Shown here: positions 1 through 12,328 of the stretch, piece by piece
Position numbering within the stretch: the stretch's first letter is position 1
How the letters are laid out: every line of letters starts with the position of its first letter
NCBI GenBank assembly: GCA_946894095.1
Contig: OX335642.1
Span: 13,713,021-13,777,020 of the forward strand
Reading direction: 5' to 3'
From: Incurvaria masculella
Lineage: Eukaryota > Arthropoda > Insecta > Lepidoptera > Incurvariidae
Length of the DNA stretch: 64,000 bases
Made by a program: the position numbers and the translations under genes
The notes under the pieces: generated by a model
The model's database searches: none
Seen by the model: the letters and a program-made list of their open reading frames with translations, nothing else
What the model was told of the DNA's origin: nothing

Positions 1-484
1 TCACATATGTGTGCACACTATTGTATTTCAAAACCAGTGTTCAAAACCGAGGCAAATGAGAGCAAAAATAAAATCTTTAGACTTAGGGGTTTTTATGTTA
101 AATTTCAATAGCGTTACCCAACAATATAAATAAAAACAATAATTACAAACCACGACAAAAGCAATTAAACTTAAATTATGAAAAAAGAGAACTCGGCTAT
201 ATTTGGGTGAACCGAGGGGTGAACAGGTTCAAAACAGTCTTGAACATTCAAATATTCTTGAGTGTAATATGAGTATGATTCAAATAAATGGTATAACTCA
301 AAACAATACCAACAACAGCCATATCAGCTAACCAACGTTCTATTTACCTTATTTAAATGTTTCCTTCGGCAGTGTGACACCTGACTTTTCTTTCAGCACA
401 TTTCCAGCAGTTTTCGCACACGCAAACTCACTCCACTTTAAACCTCCGCTCTAAAAACTTAGCACCTTTTGAGAGCGTTTTTTT
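1..484. other. No gene seen
   Basis: AT-rich sequence without recognisable genes or repeat ends. Confidence 0.6.
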
Positions 485-568
485 TTAATAAACTAAAAGA
501 CCGCCTGGACTCATTCGCGCCAAAACCTTCGTCAAAACGGCGTCACCACACGCTGGCTGACACCGACC

Positions 569-606
569 GACTGAAGTAGTTGGACGCACCACAGAATATA
601 ATACGC
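569..606 (-). promoter_or_regulatory. Candidate minus-strand core promoter in GC island
   Basis: On the minus strand TATTATATT (near 606-598) is followed by initiator TCAGTC with A+1 at 572, about 28 bp on. The island at 580-790 upstream is GC-rich. Transcription would leave the window within 570 bp, so no gene can be tied to it. Confidence 0.3.
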
Positions 607-1242
607 ACAGAAATTGGACGGAAGGTAGAGCGCGCCGCGCGGCCGACTCTCGCGCAGGTTGCTGAAAAGTAGGGCGCGGGGCAGTTCGGAGGCGCGGGGA
701 GGGGAGGGCGCTTCCGCCCAGCCAGGATCCGCCCTTGACCCCGCTCCACCCCTTCAAGGTGGAGGGCGGTGGACAACGAGTAGAGGCGAGTTGGTGGTAG
801 CACTACGAATTAGCTCACCCCTGATGACGCTATTTACTACAACGAACATTCGATGTTGCTCGTCCAGAATTCGTAAGTGAACTTACTACCAATAAGGCTA
901 CGGGTACAGTTTCGGTGGCCACTCCGTACTTCCTTGCTCGATGGCGCTGGACTACGGCGGGTGCCGTAGCTTACTCGATTCATAAGCCCTATTGAGTTCT
1001 GCATACACGAATAAATAATCGCAATACGATATAATAATACTATATAATTAATTGCACTGCGAGCGACACCACAGCTGTGTAGTCTGGTTTTAATTATATT
1101 CTTGGGCAACAGTTTCACATGCGATAGTATAAAGGTTAGGAAAAATAAAGCGTTCTTCCTGAATAAAGAACCATGTCAAAGTTCATAACCTAAATTGTAG
1201 CTATTGTATTCAGAGTGGGCAGACTAACTTTAATCCGACGGA

Positions 1243-1771
1243 CTAAGGGCCGAGTGTACGAAAGGACAAAAAATCAAAATCAACATCAAAGTATGATCAA
1301 ACACGTCTCTTTGTGGAGAAAGTATGGAAGGAACTCTATGCGGATCACTAAAAGTGACGTGTTTGAACATTGATTAACTCAGCCGTCTCTTCGTGCAACC
1401 GGGGCTAAGGGCCGAGTGCACGAAAGACAAAAAATCAAAATCAACGTCAACGTCTGATTAACGAGGTCACTTTCTATGGACACTATGGAAGGAACTCCAT
1501 GCGGTTCACTAAAATTGACGTGTTTGAACATTGATCAACTCAGCCGCCTCTTCGTGCAATCGGGGCTAAACCTGTTTTTGTATGGTTAGTCCGATGGTAA
1601 TCTCGTACTAAGGGCCGAGTGCACGAAAGGGCAAAAAATCAAAATCAGCGTCAACGTATGATTAAACACGTCACTTTGTATGGACAGTATGGAAGCGACT
1701 CTGTGCGGTTCACTAAAAGTGACGTGTTTGAACATTGATTAACTCAGCCGTCTCTTCGTGCAGCCGGGGCT
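1243..1771. repeat. Three-copy array of a ~163-bp foldback element
   Basis: Copies at 1243-1406, 1405-1567 and 1608-1771 each start (c)taagggccgagtgcacga and end cttcgtgcaaccggggct, imperfect inverted ends. Inner parts are also inverted (aaacacgtc / gacgtgttt). The first two are directly abutting; the third follows after 40 bp. Confidence 0.85.
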
Positions 1772-1792
1772 AAGTATCGACAGGTAACTAGA

Positions 1793-1975
1793 TGGGCCTT
1801 CCCGCCCAACTCCCCATACAAATGTGGAAAGAAGATCATGTGCATATTTTTTGTCAGGGATCCAAAATGATACTCGAAACAGCTTTATTTGATCGAACTA
1901 GATTACTGGTTCCTAAGCCGTGGTCCCTGGGAGCATCCGAAGTGGTCCGAATATATTGAAAACTATTAAATAAGT
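1793..1975 (-). mobile_element. Diverged TTAA MITE family A fragment
   Basis: Contains the family segments cccgcccaactccccataca and gatccaaaatgatactcga ... tttgatcgaactaga, diverged from the young copies. Confidence 0.5.
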
Positions 1976-2023
1976 GACGAGTCTATACACAACGACGCCC
2001 AACGCGATTTACAAGTGAGGACC

Positions 2024-2377
2024 AGAGTGGTCAGTCTGAGTTCTCACCTAAATTGGCGTTTACGGCAAACCGATCGACTCGCGTTTTCTCCAAACTCCAT
2101 ACAAGTTTTTCCTAGATATTCTGTGGTTTTACTTGTTCAAGCTGTCAAAGTCAAACGCGGACTTCCGATTTGTATGAAAACGCGGAGTCGACGTAAACGG
2201 CAACGTCGACGTATTTACGGCAACGTTGAGTAAGCTGTCAAATCAAGCTCGGACTCGCAAGTGTTAGTTCGCTTAACACCCGCTGCGCGCGCTCTTCAAT
2301 TTCTCCATACATTTGAAAACGCCAATCGATCGGTTTGCCGTAACGCCAATTTAGGTGACAACTTAGACTACCGGCTC
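2024..2377 (+). mobile_element. Long-TIR MITE (~355 bp)
   Basis: Left end gagtggtcagtctgagttct..., right end ...ggtgacaacttagactaccg. About 60 bp at each end are inverted copies around cacctaaattggcgttt and cggcaaaccgatcgactggc. The centre reads aacggcaacgtcgacgtatt. No transposase. Confidence 0.85.
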
Positions 2378-2539
2378 AGTACTATTGGGTCGTTCGCAAA
2401 TGAAGGGGTCTAACGGACATAGCGGTTCTCACTTGCAAAGATTCGTCTCTTTGCGATCCGTACGTTAGACCGACTCGCCCGACCGAATGAAATTACTGAA
2501 CCAATCTGAAAAATACTGTTGGCTTTGAACAATTGTATG

Positions 2540-2935
2540 TTTATTTTATTTACAGATAGAACCATTTACTATGGTGGTCCATGGCAAGATAGAAGATATC
2601 AAATCTACTAACCTAACCTACTCAAAGATAAAACAAAAACATCTAAACATTCTTAAGCATCAAGCCTAGCTTGTTCCATGAAGATTCAAAATTAATTGAT
2701 TTTTTGGTTGATATCTGAATACAGCTTCGTGATTTAGTTTTAGTTATATGTCATTTTGTAATTAAACATTTTGTAAATCTAACCAAATCAAACACTGTAC
2801 GCATTGTTTGCTCTGTGTTGCATCCTCATATCACGAAGACTGTATTTTTCTTTAAAACAGAGACAATGCCAGAACGCAATAGAACGATTTTGTACCGTGC
2901 CCGCATACGAGTTAGCAGGGAATCGTTTTATTTTG
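2540..2935 (-). mobile_element. Diverged TTAA MITE family A fragment
   Basis: Contains ttttgtaaatctaaccaaat, tgttgcatcctcat and gattttgtaccgtgcccgc, matching the other half of family A. With 1793-1975 it may be one old copy interrupted by the 2024-2377 MITE. Confidence 0.5.
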
Positions 2936-3519
2936 CAACGAATGTAATATTTTTCTGTATGGGGTTATTGCCAAAATATATAGTTCAATTTCATGCATTG
3001 GTTTTATAGATTTCATGTCATATAATTTTAACATTTTTTTTTTTTTAATTAATGTTAACCAAAATTTTAACCTTCTTCAAAGTGAACATAGAAGTAGTTC
3101 AAACTGGTCTTCTGGCGGCGCGGCGCACACGCTATGATTCGAACGAGGCAGCGCAGGAAAATCTTGGAAAACCAAACACTCCTGACCCACTTACATACCT
3201 GTAGTACGGAAATTTATCAAGCCGGTTGCATCGAATAGAGCTTGATCATTTATATTCTGAGGGCCCTATTTGTACAAACGGCATCAGCCTAACCGCCACA
3301 CATTGGACTTTGACCCACACACGATTTCCTTGAAAATGCCAATGTATACTGTGGCGTTGAGGGTGATGTGCTATAAATATATATATTTAATAGTATTATA
3401 TTATAGTTTATGTATTAATATATTTATTATATTGTAAAGTAGTATATTGATATTTGTATGTTATAATATTTACAAATTTGTCAATTAGTTAAGTTTTATT
3501 ACACTCTCTGTTACTTTTC
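2936..3519. other. No gene seen
   Basis: Single-copy-looking sequence and an AT-only stretch (3370-3480). Confidence 0.6.
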
Positions 3520-3655
3520 TTTGCTACCTAATATGTTTTCGTGATATCCCTAAGGTATACTGGTAGAGAATGCCATTTGGTATTAAGTGTTCCTTTTTGC
3601 CATTGTTTTATGTAAAACGAGCAAATAAATGATATTTTCATTTCATTTCATTTCA
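3520..3655 (+). mobile_element. 3' end of a non-LTR retrotransposon
   Basis: The segment ctggtagagaatgccatttg ... aaataaatgatattttc followed by (ATTTC)n resembles common lepidopteran LINE 3' ends. No coding sequence is attached. Confidence 0.45.
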
Positions 3656-3799
3656 TGTGCTCTGTACTACTAGTTGCGGTACTCGGCTCGGCTCGGGACA
3701 TTAATGATTTTTTTTTCGAGACAAAAGTTGCTTAGGTATATATCACTCTGCAGCTCAAGATTAAAAAATCACTTCGAAAGTTTTTAAGGGAACTGGGTA

Positions 3800-3975
3800 T
3801 GTATGGCTAATTAATACCACTGAATAGAAAAGGAAGGTGAATGCTACACAGTCGGAACATCCCTCCGCGCGCGAATGTGCTCTAAAAAATGCATTCGTCA
3901 TGTCAGTTCCCATCCCACACAAACCCTCCAATACATCTGCGACTATGTTTGCATGTGTCATGTACCATTGAATCA
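3800..3975 (-). repeat. Dispersed repeat, paired with 9010-9135
   Basis: On the minus strand tgcaaacatagtcgcagatg ... gaatgcattttttagagcac; the 9010 copy has tacaaacatagtcggaca ... cgcatttttagaacaaat. Confidence 0.6.
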
Positions 3976-4403
3976 TGGATCACTGACCCACAGCACTAAT
4001 GCCACGGACCCCCAGGTTAACATATAAAATATTTTTCCTCCAATAATAAATAAAAAAATAAAAATAAAATAAAATGCCCTGGGCTTGATTGATGGAAAAC
4101 GCGGACTCCTTTCATTGTCGCAGCGACCATCGTTAAATAATAATGCGAAGACCGAACCAGGCGGAATAAGATCATGTGATAAGTGAGTGATAAATTGAAG
4201 ATTTTTTTATACCTTGGCGGCATGGTACCAACAATTAAATAATCAATAAAACTAAACAGCTAATAAAATTAAATATTTTGGTTTATTTGGTACATACCAT
4301 GATGGATGGATGAATCTTTTTAAGTCGTAGGTACACCAAATATTATCTCTACCTTTTTTGCGACCATACCTCCGCTAACATCACGTATATCATGAAGAGG
4401 TGT

Positions 4404-4427
4404 AATTTCGCTCGGGCGAAAGCTAGT
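4404..4427 (+). mobile_element. Helitron-type 3' end
   Basis: A short hairpin (TTCGC-tcgg-GCGAA) is followed within three bases by CTAG and then T, the form of Helitron 3' ends (hairpin, CTRR, insertion before T). The 5' end (TC) could not be placed. Confidence 0.45.
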
Positions 4428-5600
4428 GGTAATAGCAGAATGTACAATTGTAAAAATTTACAGTGTGTTCACAATGTGTACCTACAGCAAAAATAGAGAA
4501 TGACCAAGGAAAATAGTAAGTCGTCTCACATACCTACTAAATAGAGGATAATACGAATTATACTCTCAAGTCTACAATACCTATTTAGTGAGTTTTAAAG
4601 TTTATTTTTTTATATTTTCTCTAGTACTATTTGTATGATTATATGATACCCTACGTATTTGTCATTATAGAGTACTAGATGAGGTAAAAAACCGGGTAGC
4701 CTGGTTGTGTCAATTTCGTTTTGGACATTTACCCGAGCCCGGCAAAATATTATCAGAAACCTTCAGCCAGTTTAAAAAAAATCTGGATCGCGCAAACAGC
4801 GCCAAAACGATCCAAAACTATCTCCTAAAAACTATCCTTTTCGACCTACTACATAGATGCGCCCATGCACACAACATTTTATCGAAATCGGTTGGGTAGT
4901 TTCGGAGAATAAATAACGTGTGCATGCGAACATAGTATCACGTGATTTTTATATATTAAGATAAATTATAGTGGGATGTATTTGTGAAGTACATATGTAT
5001 GTATAACAAGGTACAAACTTTTACGCCGCTTTCCCAGAGGGGTAGGCAGATGATAGAGCGCCATTCGGTACGATCACAGAACACTTCTTTCGCTTCACTA
5101 CATGCATACATCTTTTCATAGATTCTCTACGAAGTGTAGACATCAGCGAATCGTTTCTAATCGCCATCCTAGCTGTAGTCGTAATCGCCCGGCTTTTGAT
5201 AACGGCATGAATTGCGCCGTTTAATATTTATTGGAGCCAGTCATCCAGGCAGCTTTAGTAATACCAGAGTATCTTTTTTTTTGACAGTACTGTACAACAA
5301 TACTTCTACAAAGACAATTTTATGAATACACAGTGAGTTTATCTTGGTCTTTAAAAACTTAATTAGTTAGTGCAAAAAACCATCGTGTCCAAAGGCGGAA
5401 AAGAACTGTTAATCCTTGAACGTTGTTGTTAAAACCGGACTGCGATCGAATTCGCGGTTATTATTAACTTAGTAACTTAAATAAATTTGTGTTCTGAGTA
5501 AATATCATCGTCGTATTCAAACTTCTGGTAGTCAAACTACCCTACCATGGGATTATGACTCGGGGAGGGGGACGGGCAAATTGTACTATGCTTTACTTCT
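4428..5600. other. No gene seen
   Basis: Contains repeat-like phrases (cgaaatcggttgggtagttt near 4885; cgccgctttcccagagggg near 5020) but no gene. Confidence 0.55.
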
Positions 5601-5976
5601 GTACCCAAAGTCTCAGTTGTCACCTAAATTGGTGTTTACGGCAAACCGATCGACTGGCGTTTTCAAATGTATGGAGAAATTGAAGAGCGCACGCTATGGG
5701 CGTTAAGCGAACTAACATTTGCGAGTCCGAGTTTGATTTGACAGCTTACTCAACGTGGCCGTAAATACGTCGACGTTGCCGTTTACGTCGACTCCGCGTT
5801 TTCATACAAATCGGAAGTCCGAGTTTGACTTTGACTGCTTGAGAAGTAAAACCACAGAATATCTAGGTAAAAACTTGTATGGAGTTTGACGTTTTTACGG
5901 AAAACGTTAGTCGATCATGGCAGTCGATCGGTTTGCCGTAAACGCCAATTTAGGTGAGAACTCAGACTGACCACTC
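5601..5976 (-). mobile_element. Long-TIR MITE
   Basis: Inverted copy of the 2024 family: starts tcagttgtcacctaaattgg and ends gagaactcagactgaccact. Confidence 0.82.
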
Positions 5977-6529
5977 TGGGCATTGCACATAATATATTCT
6001 TTGCTTTTGGTTCAGCAGCAAAATAATGCGTCCGATCTTCCACTGGTCGCGAATGTCGCACCCATTATCGGACAAGACCATTGATTGACAAGACACATGT
6101 TTCGAGCCGCCTAGCGGCAGGAGTGAACGCCTTCATGACGCTCTTAAGGGCTTGACAACACCTGATATTCACCCACAAGATTATACCCATAATGGCGTAA
6201 GTGAGACCATTTTTTTTATTTTTAAAAATAACTATTACTTATTTTGGAATTCCAAAAAGATGAAAGATGCTTTGATGGTTTAGATACATTTGAAACCTAT
6301 AAAGGTAAATATCTGACGGTCATATTCTGTGTTCAACTTTTTTTATGAAAGTTTATGAATAATCGCTAATTTAAGAACACAAAGCACCAGAGACCGATTT
6401 ATATTTTTTTATTTTATCTTTGAATTATAGCTAGACCTTCAATCTACATATTTACTTTATCGATATTATCGATAGGTTAGGTTAGGTTTTGGGAGATGAT
6501 CTTTCTAATCTCATCTAAAGCTCGTTCTT

Positions 6530-7170
6530 AGGACCCAGTCGCATAGAATGTAAAGTTGAGATCCTTACTAGATGGTAAGGTTAATACCGCCCGGGGTGCT
6601 ACCATCGCATTGAAGAAAAAATGGTCGAAGCGATAATAAAAATCGGTCAACGGGTGAACATGTTCACGTACCAAGGGTCCCGTCACTGCTAAACACTGCT
6701 GCTGGGTCATGTTGAGAATATCAACGATACAGAGTGCAAAATGAAGAAATTCGCCCTTTCGATTATGATTTTGCAATTTCATACAAAATAAGAGCTTCAG
6801 AAATCTAGCTTTTTCTCAAAAAGAATTACGTTTTGAGCTTAATTTAGGAGAAACTTCGGGACAAAATGCGTGTGACCTTCAAACTCCAGAGACAGACCCT
6901 TATGGTCTCTTTTTTTACTATTTGCGACAAGACCCTAAAAATTGTCCGTATTTTCCATCCAGCTCAATGTAGCCGTTCAATATAAGGAAGGTGTAGTAGG
7001 TTACATAGCGTAGCATAAGTCTTTCTAGTTTCCAATCCAGTTCGTTGGTGGTGGTGGTGTTTCAAACTGTGGCCTGAGAGAAGCGAAGCGTTAATTTTGT
7101 GAACGATGTTGGGCTAACATTATGTCATGCGTGGCATTAGCCATTCACGTCGTTCCATAAAAAAGTTTGT
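6530..7170 (+). mobile_element. Old SINE fragments
   Basis: ggtaataccgcccgggg-type body at 6580-6650, tttccatccagctcaatgta at 6950 and ggcattagccattcacg at 7130. Heavily decayed. Confidence 0.4.
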
Positions 7171-7254
7171 TTCGAGTGAGATTAATTCGCTCAGGCAACT
7201 TTTTAGGAATGTTTCATGACAAGGGCTTTGGCATGTCTGAGTCCGGGTATTTTT

Positions 7255-7480
7255 TTAATGTTAAGCGCGCATATGGCGTACGCCAGACCTATTAGTGCTC
7301 GACCTTTCAGGGAGGCTGCGAAAGCCATGCCGGCCGACCAGGTATTTCTTCAAACCATATTTGAAGGTCCCAGGTTGTACTTTGAGGGAAATGCCAAGGC
7401 AGGGAGTTGATTCCATTGTTTACTGACCCTTTATATAAAGTGTTTAGAGGATCGGTTGGTTCTTATTTTTGGAAATGTCG
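7255..7480. repeat. Dispersed repeat, atatggcgtacgccag family
   Basis: gcatatggcgtacgccagac ... gaggctgcgaaagccatgc. Other copies: 32885-33040 and 47770-47890; probably the 3' region of a non-LTR element. Confidence 0.5.
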
Positions 7481-7591
7481 ACCGTAAATGCGTGCCTTAT
7501 CCGCCTGTTCTGCGTTGAGCGAAAGTAGAAAGGGGACGGAGGGACAGCGTTTTGCAGCTTTGACGAGCATTCTCAAACTCGTGCCGTATAT

Positions 7592-8871
7592 GGTTGGGGA
7601 AAAAGTTTCTTCGCATTTTTTAAGAAAATTCAAAACATTTTTTAATATGGTTTATTTACATTTAACTAAAGTATGTAGGTACCATTTTGTTCGATAACTT
7701 TTTGCCATCTTGTAGGTAGGGACATGATCCCATTGCTATAGAAATATTGGGACTTCTGATCAATATACCGCGACAAGTGGTTTTGGCAGTCCTCTCGTGA
7801 TGTTAACCTGACACTGCCTAAAGAATTCTGAAGAGACCTAAACAGGTGGAAATCTGAAGGTGCAAGGTCAGGACTATACGGCGGATGCATTAACACCTCC
7901 CAGCCAAACTCTCTTAGTTTTTGCTGAGTGGCTAAAGATGTGTGAGGTCTAGCGTTATCATGATGAAAAACCACACCCCTTCTGTTGATTAATTCCGGCC
8001 GCTTTCTCTCAACTTCTTGCTTTAATCTCATCAGTTGTTCGCAGTAGAGTTCAGAATCGATGGTCCTGCCTGGTGGTAACAGCTCATAATGAATAATGCC
8101 CTTCCAATCCCACCACACACACAGCATCACTTTGTTGCGAGTTAACCCGGGTTTCGCCACAGTCTGTGAAGCTTGACCGGCCTTTGACCACGACCTTTTT
8201 CGCACGTTCTTGTCGTACGTGATCCACTTTTCATCACCAGTTATCAGCTTCTTCAAAAATGGTTCGGTTTCATTACGTCGTAATAAAGAATTACAAATGA
8301 GTACACGGTTCATTAGGTTTCTTTCAGTGAGCTCGTGAGGTACCCAAATATCGAGTTTTTTTGTGTACCCAGTTTTTTTTCAAATGCGCCAAAACTGTTT
8401 TGTGGTCAATTCCTAGTTCTTCAGCTACGTCGTAACTACTGATATGCCGATCTTGCTCCACTTTTTCAAAAATGGCATCCATTTTATCCGTAATAGGGCG
8501 ACCAGAGCGACGTGCATCTTTGACATCAAAATTTCCGGATTGAAAACGCTTAAACCAAATTTGTGCTACTCTCACAGACACTGCACTAGGTCCATAAACA
8601 TCGCAAATTTTTTTCGCGGCTTGCGTTGCATTTTTACCTTTTTTGTAGTAAAATTTTAAAATGTATCGAATTTCTTCATTAGATTCACTCATTTTGACAG
8701 TACGAAAAACAAATGAGAATCACACATTTTCCTAATTTGAATTTGGAATTATGTTCTTTAAAATTTAAACTTTCAATGATACCAAAACCAGCCAGATACA
8801 AATAGTATAGCCAAAGAGATTTTATTACAAGTTCATACATACTATAATGCGAAAAGACTTTTTCCCCGACC
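7592..8871 (-). mobile_element. Mariner transposon copy 2 (1280 bp)
   Basis: It has the same ends as the intact copy: GGTTGGGGAAAAAG at 7592 and the complement of GGTCGGGG ending at 8871. Internal spacings are identical (74 and 179 bp). TA follows the 8871 end, but the other flank reads AT (7590-7591), so the target duplication is imperfect on that side. It is one base longer than the intact copy because of the frameshift insertion. Confidence 0.95.
7666..8692 (-). pseudogene. Mariner transposase, single frameshift
   Basis: The coding region matches the intact transposase with two visible amino-acid differences in the readable parts (Lys for Gln at residue 17, Asn for Asp at 134). A homopolymer is 8 bases here (8373-8380) instead of 7, shifting the frame after about residue 106 so the first ORF ends early at 8324. 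The frame needed for the catalytic domain reopens to 7666. The frameshift removes WVPHEL and the D,D34D domain from the main product. A 1-base homopolymer difference could also be a sequencing error. Confidence 0.92.
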
Positions 8872-8879
8872 TATTATTA

Positions 8880-9879
8880 TTCATTCGGTTATGTTTTCAC
8901 CTTAAAGTTCCTCCCATAGATAAAAAGGAGATATGCCACCTAGCGCGTCTACTACGACGTGTTTTCCGCTGTCGCCATCTCCAATCTTCAAAAACTACCA
9001 ACCCAACTTAACCGTTCGTGGCAAATACAAACATAGTCGGACACGTATTGGACGGTTTGTGTTGGTGTGAACGCATTTTTAGAACAAATTCACGCGCGGT
9101 GGCGATGTTTCGACTGTGCGGCATGCAACGCGCCGCCGGATTGACATACAATTATATGGTCACTTTGAACATACGGCGGAGACGCGATATCAACCGCATA
9201 CTTCTCCTTCCTTTCTCCTCAGTGAAGACAACCGAGCGTGGAAGTCCCCCATGATTAAAGTGAACAGTTTAGATTCCATAACAACTCTATCGAAAGGTCC
9301 TTTGACTACCTCCTGAAAAAAAACATGTTGGCAAAAATGAAGTTGTCTTCGGCCTGGTTCAATGTGTGACAGATCGAATTGTACTTCCGGTAGGAAAATT
9401 GTCTGCGCCTATGACAGACATATTAGTGACTTAGATAAAAATAAAAATTAGAGAGAGATATTGAAAGCTTTAACGAGAAGAGGTTGTGTTAAGCACCTCA
9501 CACGCCGGCCGCAAAGGAGTGTGCCAATGATGTAGTGTCGGCGATTGCAAGCTGCAAGCAGAGGAAGCCGAGCCAGCCCATCAGACCCCAGCGGAACTTC
9601 GAGTAGTAAGAAACCCTAACTTTCGATTCGCCAAGGATTCGGCGGCTCATCCGACGCTTCATCGGTTCGTGAGTTACCGCACGCGAACAAATTCCTTATC
9701 TTTGGTTCATTGTACAGCTTTATTTCGATTAAAGCTGTGCTTTTTGTTATACCACCGAATGGTTCGGTGGTATTTTGGTTGTGTTTCAATCCCGCAATGG
9801 ATCACTGAATTGTGCTCCTCGATTAAAGCAGCTTAATATGTGGCGAATAACAAACTGTTTCCATTTAGCAAAGATCCCG
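8880..9879. other. No gene seen
   Basis: Besides the 9010-9135 repeat it holds an 11-bp-arm hairpin (9749-9773, ATACCACCGAA / TTCGGTGGTAT). Confidence 0.55.
9010..9135 (+). repeat. Dispersed repeat, paired with 3800-3975
   Basis: About 120 bp similar to the complement of 3800-3975, ending cgactgtgcggcatgcaac. Confidence 0.6.
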
Positions 9880-10062
9880 CCCGAGTTGGTACCACAGCAT
9901 TGAATTAACGATGGTCGAAGCGGCAATGAAAAATTCATCCAATTCCATGTAGCCTTGCAATATAAGGATGTTCCTGGCGTTGCATTCAGTTTCCATGTGG
10001 TGTGGGGGTGGCTTATATTATGACATCAGGTGTGGTAATAGACATACATGACCAGTTACATA
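9880..10062 (+). mobile_element. SINE body fragment
   Basis: gcccgagttggtaccac to gacatacatgaccagttaca, diverged. Confidence 0.5.
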
Positions 10063-11849
10063 AAAATTTAACACAAATAATCTAAAGCAATTTTAAAGAA
10101 GGGGGACAGACATAAAATAAAACCTCAAACGTCATCTTGCATCTGTTTATTTAAAATTCACCATTGGCATTGCGCATGTCGCGACACGTTGCATACAAAC
10201 AGAGAGAGGACACAAACTATACATATAAAACAATAAACTAGTAATGGTGACATGCAACCGACACGATTGCGCCGGCGGAAGACCTCCCACCTGTGACACT
10301 CCAACGGGACACCCTCGTACCCACAGTACCTCACGCGTGACACATGCGACGCTTGAGTTTGACCGGGCACTTGACATGTCAAACCGCTGCTTGCACACGC
10401 GTTTGGCACTCCCATGACATGAGCGAGGGCAATTCCGCCGGCTTGTTCCATTGCGTGAGTCAAAACTTAAAAACTAAAGCGTACGTACACGTGACAAGTC
10501 ATCCGGCAGTTGAGCGTAATACTGATATCACATCGCTCACCGCTCACAATCAATGTTCACAATAACTCTTACGACCACAGGCATAAGGTCGACTGTACAC
10601 TGGCAAATAGGAAGTAGATGGGAGAACAAACGGAACCACAGATGTAGCCCCCAGTTTAAAAATAAATCCACTTTACCCTGTACGCGGATCAATCAAATAA
10701 CTAATGTAAAGTATACTGACGGATGCACGTGTTGTCAAGTTGGGGGGCGTTCATAAATCACGTGATTTTTTGGAGGGGGAAAGATTAGTCCCAAGGCAGC
10801 TTTACACATAACACGTAGGTGAGGGGCTGGATACAAAGCCATTATTATAATTTTCCTATAAAAATATTGAAAAGATTTAATCGTCATTTAAAATTATCAG
10901 CATCGATTTTCCATCATCAGGTCCAAAACATAACCAAAAGTCAAAAATTTGCATTGAAAACATCATGTGACTAATGGACGCCCCCTTGGCCGAGCATAAA
11001 GTGCGGTCTAGCTTAACTTACCCTGCCTAGACACAATGTGCACAATTGACTACACCATCTTCTTTCACTACATCCTGCTCCAAAAAAATTTCTTTACTTA
11101 AACTAAATATCCCTCGACGTCTTAGAGTAGGCGCTACGGTGCTATCTCTCTCACATCAAATGGTTACGTACACAAAGCATGACGGCATAGTAATCAAACC
11201 TGGATCACGATAGTTTCCAAAGATTGTCGCTTCCAAAAGTCAAGTGAGATTGTTAACACCGAATCGAGGTAAAAAATAAAATTGAGCGAGTACAAAAACA
11301 TAGTTATAAAATGCGTTAATACACGACACGCCAAACGATGACGCGTATAAAATGCATTTGGTTAGAGTAAAATCAATAAAAATGACACGCAAAATAAACG
11401 TACAACAAATGCACAAAAAAAATTAAACTAAAATTGCACGTGCGCGGACGCACAAGATAGGAAGACCGGCATCGTACCACTCCGAGCGCCTCGCAGGTAG
11501 GAAGTGTTCCCTCAGTACCCTCAGATATTCAAAGCTCGGAGTCTGCACACCAAAAACGAACAATCGACTGAATAACGTACCGTAGATTATGAATCGCAGT
11601 CAGCGTTGCCATATTTTTTGTTAGAATCACTGCCCTAAAATCGAAATACAATTGAGGTACACTGTGGAAACAATCCACAAAATTTCTGTACAGTTAAGTA
11701 AGGTTGCCTACATGAGCACAATTAATAATTAAAAAACAACAATAATAATTTGTTTAATTGTACAAAATTTTGTGATAGGAATCGTATTCTATAAAATATT
11801 ATTGTTTTGTTAAAAATTTTACCTTTTTGTTACATTCCACGCAATTATC

Positions 11850-12119
11850 ATGCAAGCAACTGATGTTTTACAAATGATTTTATGTGTATTTTGTGTACTT
11901 GTTATCTCTAAACAAATTTTGTTTGCGAATTTATACCATAAGAACAGTATACATGGCAACGCTGATTGCACTGTCGCTGTTGAGCACAGATTTCGTAAAC
12001 GTCCGTCACGTTCGATTTTGAAACGTTGCATACGTCGCCGCAACAGCCTCACAACAACTAAAGTTAGAACAAATAAGCGTTTTACACGTAGAAAAAAGGA
12101 ACTTGTAAAAGCCAGCTAA
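11850..12119 (+). CDS. Small ORF, possible secreted cationic peptide (uncertain)
   Basis: An 89-codon ORF begins with a hydrophobic stretch (MILCVFCVLVI, residues 9-19) that resembles a signal peptide. A strongly basic part follows, with FRKRPSRSILKRCIRRR (about residues 48-64) and many Lys/Arg to the end. A TATAAAAT lies at 11790-11797 and AATAAA motifs follow near 12186-12202, so a compact intronless unit is possible. Only two cysteines follow the hydrophobic part, so no known defensin fold is implied. It sits in sequence that may be antisense 3' UTR, and an 89-codon ORF in AT-rich DNA can arise by chance. Confidence 0.2.
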   Translation: MQATDVLQMILCVFCVLVISKQILFANLYHKNSIHGNADCTVAVEHRFRKRPSRSILKRCIRRRNSLTTTKVRTNKRFTRRKKELVKAS

Positions 12120-12328
12120 TTTACAATGCACTACCAAGCTATGCGTTTAAAAATGGAGGCTGTGTAAAAGGGTTGGTTGTGATGTGAATAAATCAATGAA
12201 TAAAATGTATGACAAGTTAATAAAGATCGCAGTGGCTTCTTTATATCTGGATATACAGGTGTTAACAAGTGGATCGTAAGTTTTTTGTAATATTCTCATC
12301 TAAATCAATATTTTTAGTGATAAACAAA

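Noticed and set aside
10158..10463. 101-codon minus-strand frame with hydrophobic tail
   Set aside because: No start context or family; lies in the probable 3' UTR.
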